33,942 nt of DNA, from positions 1-33,942 of the forward strand of contig DYJU01000019.1 of NCBI GenBank assembly GCA_020722985.1. The letters are read 5' to 3'. Shown here one piece after another: positions 1 to 8,513 of the stretch. Numbering within the stretch: the stretch's first letter is position 1; each line of letters starts with the position of its first letter. This stretch comes from Candidatus Methylomirabilis sp. (GTDB lineage Bacteria; Oederibacteriota; PGYV01; DYJU01). Under the pieces are notes generated by a model. The model was given only the letters and a program-made list of their open reading frames with translations, searched no databases and had not been told where the DNA came from. The position numbers were made by a program, and so were the translations under genes.

Positions 1-626
1 CATAATAAATTCGTTTTTTATTTTACTTTTTAAAAAATATATTGAGCCGATAACAAGAACTGCAATAAAAATCAACAATAATAACCAAACCCCAGGCGTT
101 GAAACAAGATGTTTAACAACAACTGTAAATGGGGCAATTTCAAAAGTGGGTTGATTTTGTATTTCATTTGTCTGTTCAATAAATACATTCATAACAAAGT
201 ATGGGTAAAAGATAAATAGTGCCATAATTATAAATATAATTAAAATAAATTTCCAATCTAAAATATTTTTTGGAGCATATATTTTATTAACACTTAATAT
301 TTTTCCCTTATATTTTTTATCAGACCTAAGATAAGCAATAAAAAAGAAAAAATAAAAAATCGAATAAAAAATTAATGCCAAGATAGAAAAATTTGATTTA
401 TATGAAAGGAACCATGCAATTGATAAAAAAACTATTGAAAAAAAATAAAAAATATTAAGACCCGATTGCCAACCAATTAATAGGAGTATGGCAAGAATAA
501 AAAAATAAACAAATAAAAAATAATTCCATACCTTTAAAATGAAAAAATAATTAAAAAATAATATTGCGATAAAATCAATAATAAAATTGAAACAAAAATA
601 TATAAAAAATTCTTAATTTTTTTCAA
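1..626 (-). CDS. Partial multi-pass membrane protein, N-terminus apparently frameshifted
   Basis: The minus strand is open in one frame from 612 to the left edge (204 codons) and encodes at least four hydrophobic helices. These are separated by a basic loop (around YLRSDKKYKGK) and a short extracytoplasmic-looking loop (FIEQTNEIQNQPTFEIAP). That frame has no ATG, GTG or TTG for its first roughly 75 codons. A plausible start is a TTG at 626-624 behind GAGGTG, giving LKKIKNFLYIFVSILLLIL, but it lies in another frame that stops after about 30 codons, close to a run of six T. One indel in that AT-rich tract would join the two. The gene is last in the glycan operon and continues beyond the window. 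I do not recognise the family; the GT39 loop motif of the neighbouring paralogues is absent from the part visible. Confidence 0.45.
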
Positions 627-660
627 GCAACACCTCAAATAGTATTTTAATTTTTTGATT

Positions 661-3600
661 CTATCTCACAAAAGGCGTTAAATTAACAGATGCAACCGGG
701 TAAAAAAATTTTTGCTGCCTTTTCTTCCATAATAACCTTATAGGAGTTTCAACCTGTGCAGCAACTGAATTTATTTCTATTTTATGCTTCCCATTTTTTA
801 AATAAATATTTTTTATCTCCGGTTTACCATACTCTGCTTTAATTGAAACTATCTTGTTATCAACGATAACTTCCGAATATCTATCTGTTTCAAAATAAAT
901 TTCATAGGAATCTTCATCAATAACTTCCAGATATCCTTTCCATGTAACATTACATCTATCACCGGGACATTTTATGCCAGGTCTACGAAAATAAAAGTAA
1001 TTGTTAAATTGCATCATGGATTCTAAAGACTCATAAACTATTTTGTTTTCATCGTTCTTATAATATGCCACAAGACCAAATATCTTATCCGAATCAATAA
1101 AATAATTTACAGGAATTGGTTCAAACTCTCCATTACCTCTTTTCCAGAATAAAATATATTCTTTATTATTAGCAATATCAAAAATTTTTATTTTTATTTT
1201 ATGTAAACCCTTATAAAGGGTAACTTGTTTTTTTACTAAAATGTTATCTATATAAACTTCGTATCTGCTATTTTTTACTAAAAATCTATAACTATCATAA
1301 TCTGGTATTTCAATCAAATTATTTATTTCGGCATAATCCGCACTACTTAAGTATATTATGCTATTGCTTCCAAAAAATAAATTTTTTCTATTGCTTCCAC
1401 TTATAAAAGTTACATTCAACCTATATAAATCTCTGATATCTTCATAAGGAATACGAAAATATACAAAATCAAGTAATGGAATAATTTGATTTGTTTTTTT
1501 GCCAAAATACCAATTTCTTAACCAACCTGTAACCAACTCCGGCCTTTTCCAGCCATACATATCAAAAAATTTAGGTGGCGATATAAATAAAAAATAATTT
1601 TCACTAAATCCTCTATAAATTGTCAAATTTCTAAAATATTGTTTAAAATAAACATAAGAATTATCATATATCCCCTCTGCCAATATAATAACATTCTTAT
1701 TTTTATTATTATATATTTTTGAGAATTCGCTTAACGAGATATCCATGTTTCTCCCGTTTATTTTTAATAGTTTTAGATAATTCATTAATATTCCACCCTC
1801 ACTCTGTATTAAATAAAAATTTGAAAACAGAACATCGTCCCCCTTATGTTTTTCCAATTCTATCCTGATTTTATTATAATAACTATTATTGGCATATTTA
1901 ACAGAAGGGTCATTTGGATATTTATAAAAATATCTGTAAACATTAAAAACGCTTAATATTGTCAATATAATAAATAGCAAAGTATACATCAAAAATTTAT
2001 ATCCATAATATTCTATAAATCTTAAAATCAAATCCAACCCGGTTCCAGCAATAACAGCAACAACAGGATAAATAAGAATTATTCTTGCAGGATAAAAAGT
2101 TGCAGTTCCTGACAAAAAACCTATAAGTATACCTATAAAAAACCAGCAAATAATAAAAATATTATTTATTGACTTCCAATTTATCAGCAAATATATAAAT
2201 CCCAAAATAAATAAAATATTTGTAATAACATCAAAAGCCGCTTGATTAGTTAAATTATATAATCCCCATTCGCATCCTTCATTAAAAAAAAATTTATAAT
2301 AAATATATATTTGCGCAACTATGCTTTCAATACAATTCTTGTCTCTTAACAAGAAACCGATAAGGTTAAATTGTTTTATTCGTTCAAAATATACATTTGG
2401 ATATTTAATTATATAGTCCATCAATGGTATAAATGCAATAATAGAAGAAATTACTAAAATTAAATTCATTTTCATTATATATTTTTTATAGTTATTTTTT
2501 AAACCCCAAAATAATAAAAAAAGCCAATATAAAACAAAAATAAAAGGAGCCGCTCTCCCCGGAGTATAAAAATATATACTTATTCCAAGCCAAATACCTG
2601 CAATAACCATTAATAAAGAATTTCCTTTACGTAAAGCTAAAAAATAAAAATAAAAACAAATAGTTAAAGAAGCCATCGTCAAAATCATAGCTTCCCCACT
2701 TCTGCTAAATAAAAGATGCTGGGTCATAAAAGAAAGAATAAACGACGATATGAATGCCATTCTTTTTGAATAAATTTCTCTAATTAACAAATATAAAAAA
2801 ACAATATTTATTACTCCAACTATGGCGTGGAATAATTTAACAGTAAAAATATTTATTTCAAATTTAAATAAATTGGATATAAAACCTAAAAATTTTGCTA
2901 TTAAAGTTGCCTGCGCATATACTCCACCTATATACATTGGCAAATCAATACCTTGTTTTGCCTGTTCAAATACATTTAGCACAACTACAAAATCATTAAT
3001 AATACCTGGTGGAACTTCAAGTAATTTATAAACTCTTAAAACAGAAGATAGTGTTCCAATAAAAATTAATAATATAAAATCATTTTTGTCTATTTTTTTA
3101 TATTCATACATATTTTCAGTTTTCATTAATTTGCTAACTTTATATAATAATCCAGAAGCAATTACAAAAAATAATATAAAATTTCCCATTTTTTCTTTGA
3201 TTGCCGCATCAAAAGTAAATATAAGAAATGTAATTAATAAACAAAATAAAACAAACAATAAAAAATTCTTTCTTGTTGGAATATTCTTACTATTTATTAA
3301 ACTGCTTGTTTTTATTTTTTCTATTTTTCTAAATCTAAACAATAAAATAGCCTGTATGTAAGATATGATGTAAGTTATATATCCTAAAATATTTTGTTTA
3401 TTATATAAAAAATATTGAGCAAGAACTACCAAAACAAATATATTTAAAATTTTTAATATTGCTAATATTATTTTTGTATTATCTAAATAATTATAATTTA
3501 AATAAATATCTGATTTGTTTTTGTTTGAAAAATACATAAAGAGAGCAAATAAGGAAATAAGTATTAAATTAATTGAGAGAATGTAATTTTTTAAAGCATA

Positions 3601-3687
3601 AAACTTTAAGGAAGTAAATATTGATATCACAATTATTATATATAATAAAAATTTAATTCTTCCTTTCTTTAAAAATAAAAAACTCAT
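661..3687 (-). CDS. GT-C (GT39/PMT-like) membrane glycosyltransferase with C-terminal PA14-like domains
   Basis: This 1008-residue protein has about 5-6 N-terminal membrane helices (1-185). A loop starting RVYKLLEVPPG then leads to an acidic ND pair at 231-232, at the place where GT-C enzymes carry their catalytic acidic motif. A further block of helices follows to about 590. The extracytoplasmic C-terminus (about 600-1008) holds two beta-rich PA14-like units, near 790-850 (YEVYIDNILV, YKGLHKIKIKIF) and 860-990 (NVTWKGYLEV, EVIVDNKIV, LKNGKHKIEI). GT-C enzymes take sugars from polyprenyl-phosphate donors and act outside the membrane; PA14 modules often bind glycans. It overlaps the transketolase gene by ATGA. 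It is a paralogue of the genes at 12248-15148 and 15169-18162; for example KYPNVYFERI matches KYPNAYFERI in the last. Acceptor and sugar are unknown. Confidence 0.8.
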   Translation of the reverse strand: MSFLFLKKGRIKFLLYIIIVISIFTSLKFYALKNYILSINLILISLFALFMYFSNKNKSDIYLNYNYLDNTKIILAILKILNIFVLVVLAQYFLYNKQNILGYITYIISYIQAILLFRFRKIEKIKTSSLINSKNIPTRKNFLLFVLFCLLITFLIFTFDAAIKEKMGNFILFFVIASGLLYKVSKLMKTENMYEYKKIDKNDFILLIFIGTLSSVLRVYKLLEVPPGIINDFVVVLNVFEQAKQGIDLPMYIGGVYAQATLIAKFLGFISNLFKFEINIFTVKLFHAIVGVINIVFLYLLIREIYSKRMAFISSFILSFMTQHLLFSRSGEAMILTMASLTICFYFYFLALRKGNSLLMVIAGIWLGISIYFYTPGRAAPFIFVLYWLFLLFWGLKNNYKKYIMKMNLILVISSIIAFIPLMDYIIKYPNVYFERIKQFNLIGFLLRDKNCIESIVAQIYIYYKFFFNEGCEWGLYNLTNQAAFDVITNILFILGFIYLLINWKSINNIFIICWFFIGILIGFLSGTATFYPARIILIYPVVAVIAGTGLDLILRFIEYYGYKFLMYTLLFIILTILSVFNVYRYFYKYPNDPSVKYANNSYYNKIRIELEKHKGDDVLFSNFYLIQSEGGILMNYLKLLKINGRNMDISLSEFSKIYNNKNKNVIILAEGIYDNSYVYFKQYFRNLTIYRGFSENYFLFISPPKFFDMYGWKRPELVTGWLRNWYFGKKTNQIIPLLDFVYFRIPYEDIRDLYRLNVTFISGSNRKNLFFGSNSIIYLSSADYAEINNLIEIPDYDSYRFLVKNSRYEVYIDNILVKKQVTLYKGLHKIKIKIFDIANNKEYILFWKRGNGEFEPIPVNYFIDSDKIFGLVAYYKNDENKIVYESLESMMQFNNYFYFRRPGIKCPGDRCNVTWKGYLEVIDEDSYEIYFETDRYSEVIVDNKIVSIKAEYGKPEIKNIYLKNGKHKIEINSVAAQVETPIRLLWKKRQQKFFYPVASVNLTPFVR

Positions 3688-4613
3688 TTTCCTTTTCTTC
3701 CTGTATATTCTAAAATAATATTTTCTATCCCCTTAGAATCTATCTCATTTATATGTCGCAAATAATCCGGAGAACCAGATACAAATGTAAAATCATCTTT
3801 CAAACCAATTTTTATTATTCTGGCTTTTTTACTCTTTTCAGCCGCAACTTCACAAACCGCACTACCAAAGCCACCACAAATTCTGTGTTCTTCAAGTGTA
3901 AAAATAATATCAAATTTTTCCATAGAATCTAAAATAAACTCTTTATCAATGGGTTTTATCATAGCAAAATTATATATGGCAACATCTATTGATTGCTTCT
4001 GTAAATTTTCAGTTGCTTTTATTACTTCATTTATGATACTGCCCGTAGTAAACATAGCTATTTTCTTGCCTTTTCTTATCTCAAATGCCTTTTTAATATC
4101 AAAATTATTTCTCTTAATTTCCATATTTCCATTTTTTCCTTTGCCTAATCTTATATAAAAAGGCCCATTATTTTTATAACTATACTCTGCAGCAATTTTT
4201 GCTTCAAATAAGTCGCAAGGTGAAATTATTGATATTTCTGGTATTGCCCTTATTATTGCAATATCTTCTGTAGCATGATGACTGAAGCCCAGAGTTCCGT
4301 AATCAAAACCAACACCAGCAGAGATTATCTTTACATTTGCTTTATGATAAGCAACATCATTTCTTATCTGCTCCAGACACCTGAACGTTGGAAAATTTGC
4401 TATTGAATAAACAAAAACTTTTTTGCCTTCTAATGCCATTCCTGTTGCAATTGAAATCATATTTTGTTCAGCAATACCAGCATTTATAAATTGCCCTGAT
4501 AAATCTTTTCTAAATTTATCAAATAACCCATAACCCAAATCCCCTGTTATTAAAATTACATTTTTATCTTTTTTTGCTATTTCATACAATTCAGTAAAAA
4601 ATGTTTCTCTCAT
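3684..4613 (-). CDS. Transketolase C-terminal subunit (split transketolase, beta half)
   Basis: This 309-residue protein matches the pyrimidine-binding plus C-terminal half of transketolase. Residues 42-51 read FINAGIAEQN, and Glu49 corresponds to the glutamate that activates thiamine diphosphate. Further conserved blocks are ITGDLGYG (22-29) and FGSAVCEVAAE near the C-terminus. It is translationally coupled to the N-terminal subunit upstream by an ATGA overlap and to the GT39-PA14 gene downstream by another. Full transketolases are about 650 residues, so with the 269-residue partner this is a complete split enzyme. Its place inside a CDP-deoxysugar operon suggests transfer of a two-carbon ketol unit to a sugar-nucleotide rather than a housekeeping pentose-phosphate role. 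That role is inference; a DXS-like or generic transketolase function is the alternative. Confidence 0.88.
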   Translation of the reverse strand: MRETFFTELYEIAKKDKNVILITGDLGYGLFDKFRKDLSGQFINAGIAEQNMISIATGMALEGKKVFVYSIANFPTFRCLEQIRNDVAYHKANVKIISAGVGFDYGTLGFSHHATEDIAIIRAIPEISIISPCDLFEAKIAAEYSYKNNGPFYIRLGKGKNGNMEIKRNNFDIKKAFEIRKGKKIAMFTTGSIINEVIKATENLQKQSIDVAIYNFAMIKPIDKEFILDSMEKFDIIFTLEEHRICGGFGSAVCEVAAEKSKKARIIKIGLKDDFTFVSGSPDYLRHINEIDSKGIENIILEYTGRKGK

Positions 4614-5419
4614 GGTTTTGCTTTCTCCAATTCTTCCATTGCTTTTAGATAATGCTCATCCTGAGGATCCCTGTAATGCCATAATATGTTATTCTCCATA
4701 AAAGATACACCTTTTCCTTTTATAGTATGGGCAACTATACATTTAGGTTTTTTGTTTTCAGTATTTTGTAATACTTTTTTCAATTCTTCATGATTATGCC
4801 CATCAACTTCAAAAACATCCCAACCAAATGCTTTCCATTTATCAGCCAGATTTGATAATTTTATTGTATTCTCACAAAAATCCAGACTTTGCATTTTATT
4901 ATGGTCTATAATAACTATTAAATTATTTAATTCATAATGATTTGCAAATAATGCTGTTTCCCATACAGAACCTTCATCGCATTCCCCATCGCCAATTATT
5001 GTAAAAATTCTGTGATTCTGATTGTTGATTTTCGCAGCCAGAGCCATGCCTGATGCTATACATATCCCATGACCCAAAGAACCTGATGAGACTTCTACCC
5101 CAGGAACGTTTTTATATGATACATGACCAAAAAGATAACTTCCATCCTTGCAATATGTGTCTAAAAATTTTTCATCAAAAAATCCTTTTTTTTGCAAAGC
5201 CACATACAAAGCCAATCCGGCATGCCCTTTGCTCAAAATAAGTCTATCTCTTTTTTCCCATTTTGGATTTTTACTATCCAATTTTAAAATTTCGGAAAAT
5301 AACACAGCAATAATGTCTGCAACTGAAAATATTGAGGCTATATGCGAAGAATGTGAATTATGAATGATTTCCAGCGTTTTTTTTCTTATTTCCCAGGCAA
5401 GTTCCCTTGAATTCATCAT
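4610..5419 (-). CDS. Transketolase N-terminal subunit (split transketolase, alpha half)
   Basis: This 269-residue thiamine-diphosphate-binding half carries SKGHAGLALYVAL (63-75), GSLGHGICIASGMALAAK (113-130) and the TPP/Mg motif GDGECDEGSVWE (143-154) ending with the NN at 165-166. His26 and the GHG at 116-118 fit the conserved active-site histidines of the family. Two adjacent ATGs are possible starts (5419 and 5416) behind AAGGTG; the second has the better spacing. It lies 6 bases after the GT2 gene and overlaps the C-terminal subunit by ATGA, so both halves should be made in equal amounts. Split transketolases of this kind occur both in central metabolism and in deoxysugar gene clusters. 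The operon context favours the second. Confidence 0.88.
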   Translation of the reverse strand: MMNSRELAWEIRKKTLEIIHNSHSSHIASIFSVADIIAVLFSEILKLDSKNPKWEKRDRLILSKGHAGLALYVALQKKGFFDEKFLDTYCKDGSYLFGHVSYKNVPGVEVSSGSLGHGICIASGMALAAKINNQNHRIFTIIGDGECDEGSVWETALFANHYELNNLIVIIDHNKMQSLDFCENTIKLSNLADKWKAFGWDVFEVDGHNHEELKKVLQNTENKKPKCIVAHTIKGKGVSFMENNILWHYRDPQDEHYLKAMEELEKAKP

Positions 5420-5425
5420 ATCACC

Positions 5426-6358
5426 TTAAAAATTTATCCTTTTTTCTTCAATTACCAGGGGTCTTTTAATTATGCGAGTATTTATATTTAATATATATTC
5501 CCCAAGAAAACCTATAAAAAATAATTGAACTGCTCCAAAGAATAAAATTAATATTATTATTGGAGCAATCCCTATAGGAAAAGTAAACCAGAAAATTAAT
5601 TTTAAAATAATATAAATAATAGCAAGTATGAAAGATAAAGCCGAGATAATAAATCCTCCTATTGTTGCAAATCTTAATATAACTTTTGAATAGGATGTTA
5701 TTCCCAGCATAGCCAGATCATACAAACTCCACCAATTACTCTTTGTTTTCCCTGCTCTTCTTTTTTGTTGTTCATAAACAATATTTTTTCTTTTAAACCC
5801 TAACTCTGCAACAATCCCTCGCAAATAAGGCCTGATTTCATCCAATTGCTTTAAAATTTTTATAAAATCTTTATCATATAAACCAAAACCTGTAAAATGT
5901 TCAATATGCTCAATATCTGTAATATTTTTTATAAATTTATAAAATAATGTTCTCATCAAATAAATTATAAAATTTTCTTTACTCTTATTTTTTATCCCTG
6001 CAACAATTTTATATCCCTTTTCCCATTCCCTCACAAAATCTATTATTAATTCAGGTGGTTCCTGAAAATCCGCAGATAATAAAATTGTGCAATCCCCTTT
6101 TGTTTGCATTAACCCATAAAATGGCGATCTTAAATATCCAAAATTTTTGATATTGTAAATCGCCTTAATCCTTTTATTTTTTTTACATAATTTTTCTATG
6201 TTTTTTCTTGTATTATCAGTAGAACAATTATCAATAAATAAAATTTCATAATTATAATTTTTCAATCTTGTTGTAAAAATTTTAACTATCTCTTCTGCTA
6301 ATGGAATTACATTATCCTGTTCATTAAAAGTTGGAATTAATACACTTATTTTTCGCAT
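5426..6358 (-). CDS. GT2 glycosyltransferase, polyprenyl-phosphate sugar synthase type (GtrB/ArnC/DPM1-like)
   Basis: This 310-residue protein begins with a GT-A fold: VLIPTFNEQ (6-14), the nucleotide-binding DNCSTDNT (43-50) and DFQEPPE (97-103), the counterpart of the DXD-region D(L/F)Q(D/E)PPE of dolichyl- and undecaprenyl-phosphate sugar synthases. Two long C-terminal helices follow (about 232-258 and 261-290), as in GtrB and ArnC. Such enzymes move a sugar from a nucleotide donor to a polyprenyl phosphate on the cytoplasmic face, producing the donor that GT-C enzymes use outside. Three GT-C enzymes are encoded in the same locus. The start has a strong AAGGAG six bases upstream, inside the end of the epimerase gene (13-base overlap). 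The sugar it loads is not readable from sequence. Confidence 0.87.
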   Translation of the reverse strand: MRKISVLIPTFNEQDNVIPLAEEIVKIFTTRLKNYNYEILFIDNCSTDNTRKNIEKLCKKNKRIKAIYNIKNFGYLRSPFYGLMQTKGDCTILLSADFQEPPELIIDFVREWEKGYKIVAGIKNKSKENFIIYLMRTLFYKFIKNITDIEHIEHFTGFGLYDKDFIKILKQLDEIRPYLRGIVAELGFKRKNIVYEQQKRRAGKTKSNWWSLYDLAMLGITSYSKVILRFATIGGFIISALSFILAIIYIILKLIFWFTFPIGIAPIIILILFFGAVQLFFIGFLGEYILNINTRIIKRPLVIEEKRINF

Positions 6359-7401
6359 CCATTCTCCTTTGTTAAATAACTTAAAACAGTTCTTTTAAAT
6401 CCTTCTGCAACTCTTATAATAGGTTTAAAACCTAATTTATTTATTTTTGTTATATCAGGTTTTACAATTTTAACACCTTTTATTCCTTTATTCAATTTAT
6501 TTTCATATTTTATTTTAAGCCCCTTTCCCTGAAATGTCTTAATCAAAATTTTTGCCAAATCCTTAATGCTTAAAACATCTATATCACTACCAATATTATA
6601 CGCTTCACATGGCAAACCATAAAAAATAACCCTGAAAATTCCATCAACAGCATCTCTCAAATAACAAAAGGACCTAACAGCATCACCTTTACTCCTTAAA
6701 ATAATATATTCATTATTTAATATATTTTTTACAAAATCAGCATAAACCCTTCCATCATCCAGTTGCATATTTGGACCATAGATATGAAATGGTCTTACAA
6801 TTTTAGTATTAACTTTGTATTGCCTATAATAAATATTACACAATGTCTCTCCTGCTCTTTTTGCCTCAGAATAACATGCCCTTACTTCAAGAGGATTCAA
6901 ATAACCAAATTCATTTTCATTCATAACCTTATTTAAACTTTCTCCATAAACCTCAGCTGAGGAAAAAAATAAAAAATTTTCACTTTTATTTTTTAAAGCC
7001 AATTGTAAGAGATTATAGGTGCCTATGGTATTTGGCAAAAATGTTCCCGCCGGATCGACATTATAATATTTGGGACTCGCCTGACTGGCAGCATGAATAA
7101 TAATATCTATTTTTTCTTTTAAAAAAATAGGTTTTAATATATTTATTTTTTTTATTACTAAATCTTTTCTATTTTTATAATCTGAAAATCTATTTTTCGC
7201 TTTTTTAAAATTTCTTATTATACCTATTATTTTAATTGGATTTTGGGCTTTATTTTTATTATAAAATAAAAGCGTTTCTATCATAAATGAGGCTATAAAA
7301 CTATTTGCTCCAGCAAATAAAAGTGTTTTACCTTCCAGATTTTTAAATGGTAAATTTTGACCTAAAAGCCATTCTATATCTTCTTTTATTATTTTGTTCA
7401 T
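6346..7401 (-). CDS. NAD(P)-dependent epimerase/dehydratase (extended SDR, sugar-nucleotide type)
   Basis: This 351-residue extended short-chain dehydrogenase has a Rossmann nucleotide loop GANSFIAS (31-38), the catalytic FSSAEVYGES (146-155) and YSEAK (Tyr177, Lys181), and the sugar-nucleotide-binding stretch RPFHIYGPN. An additional roughly 20 residues precede the Rossmann strand. It starts one base into the FkbM stop codon (TAATG) behind GGAG. By family it could be an epimerase, a 4-ketoreductase or a decarboxylase on a nucleotide sugar. Next to RfbF/G/H, the likeliest jobs are reduction or epimerisation of a CDP-4-keto-3,6-dideoxyhexose (as CDP-abequose or paratose synthases do) or of a two-carbon-branched product. 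The exact reaction is unresolved. Confidence 0.85.
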   Translation of the reverse strand: MNKIIKEDIEWLLGQNLPFKNLEGKTLLFAGANSFIASFMIETLLFYNKNKAQNPIKIIGIIRNFKKAKNRFSDYKNRKDLVIKKINILKPIFLKEKIDIIIHAASQASPKYYNVDPAGTFLPNTIGTYNLLQLALKNKSENFLFFSSAEVYGESLNKVMNENEFGYLNPLEVRACYSEAKRAGETLCNIYYRQYKVNTKIVRPFHIYGPNMQLDDGRVYADFVKNILNNEYIILRSKGDAVRSFCYLRDAVDGIFRVIFYGLPCEAYNIGSDIDVLSIKDLAKILIKTFQGKGLKIKYENKLNKGIKGVKIVKPDITKINKLGFKPIIRVAEGFKRTVLSYLTKENGCEK

Positions 7402-8513
7402 TATTTTTCTCCGCTGTAAATAGCATACAACACTGTATCTGCATTTGTATCGGAATAATGCCTTAAATAAAATTTATAATCCTTAACAAATGACTTTAAA
7501 AGTAAAATAATAGCATACATATCTTCTCTTTTATGATAAACACTTATTGCAAGTTTGGGCTTATATTTTTGTATTACTTTTTTAGCACCTAAAAGTGCAT
7601 TATATTCTGCCCCTTCTACATCCATTTTAATAAAAGTTACTTTTTCTCCTTTTAAAATATTATCAATGGTATCAACCTTGATTTTGACATTTTTACCATG
7701 AAGTTTTTTCCCATTTATTCCCGAACTACCTAATAAATTTTCAGTAAAACTCAATATCCCTATTTTGTTCCATGCTCCATTTTTTATTAATTTTATATTT
7801 TTAATTCCCGCCATATTTACATATTTTTCCAAAAGGGTAAAATTTTTTTTATCAGGTTCAAAAGCAATTATCCTTTCATATTTATTTCTTACCACATTTA
7901 AAAATTCTTTTATTGAATCTCCCGTATATGCTCCAACATCAAGGTAAATTTCTCTTTCTGAAAATTTTATTATATTTCTATCAAAATATTGATTACTGCT
8001 TTTTATTTTTTCTATATATTTTTCATCACAGGTAATTTTCCCATTTAACACATTTAAAAAAACCTTTTTTGAAAATCTATCACTTAGACAATTATACGCA
8101 TTTTTAAATCTTTTTATATTTTTTCTGATAAATTCATAATCTGTTGGTTTACTCCATGGATCGCGAAAATTTGCCATATAAAAAATATTACTTTTCTTTT
8201 CACCCTTTTTATATAAAAAATTTAATATTTCTTTCATTTTTGCTATTGTTATTAAAATATAATAACTATTATATCTTTTCCTAAAATCATTATAACTATA
8301 AACAGGTAAACCAAGATATTCTGTCCCATGCTTTTGTTTATTATTATCGCAAAAACATATTGGTTCAATATTATTTTCCCTTAATCTTTTCAATATAAAA
8401 ACACTTGCGGAACCCGCTCCAAATAGCATTAATGGCTTGGGCATCTTTTTTATTTTCTCAAAAAATTCTTTTTCTTTATTTTTGTTTTTTTCTAATTTAT
8501 TTAGAATGTCCAT
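7401..8513 (-). CDS. Two-domain protein: nucleotide-binding Rossmann-like domain plus FkbM-family methyltransferase
   Basis: This 370-residue protein has two parts. Residues about 25-115 form a small alpha/beta domain beginning PLMLFGAGSASVFILKRL with a DNN turn (56-58), like the sugar O-acyltransferase/PglD-type or CoA-binding Rossmann folds that often precede FkbM domains in glycan loci. Residues about 185-365 are the FkbM methyltransferase: SAM loop DVGAYTGDS (192-200), AFEPDKKNF, FIKMDVEGAEYNALLGAKK, and a late IYHxR-like segment VYHKREDMYAI. FkbM enzymes O-methylate sugars or polyketides using S-adenosylmethionine. It overlaps rfbH by 17 bases and the epimerase by one. The natural inference is methylation of the locus-specific sugar, but neither substrate nor position can be read. 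Confidence 0.82.
   Translation of the reverse strand: MDILNKLEKNKNKEKEFFEKIKKMPKPLMLFGAGSASVFILKRLRENNIEPICFCDNNKQKHGTEYLGLPVYSYNDFRKRYNSYYILITIAKMKEILNFLYKKGEKKSNIFYMANFRDPWSKPTDYEFIRKNIKRFKNAYNCLSDRFSKKVFLNVLNGKITCDEKYIEKIKSSNQYFDRNIIKFSEREIYLDVGAYTGDSIKEFLNVVRNKYERIIAFEPDKKNFTLLEKYVNMAGIKNIKLIKNGAWNKIGILSFTENLLGSSGINGKKLHGKNVKIKVDTIDNILKGEKVTFIKMDVEGAEYNALLGAKKVIQKYKPKLAISVYHKREDMYAIILLLKSFVKDYKFYLRHYSDTNADTVLYAIYSGEK

Noticed and set aside
2822-3361. Plus-strand open frames opposite the GT39 gene
   Set aside because: They lie fully inside a well-supported minus-strand gene, have no RBS and no recognisable domains; AT-rich antisense shadows.
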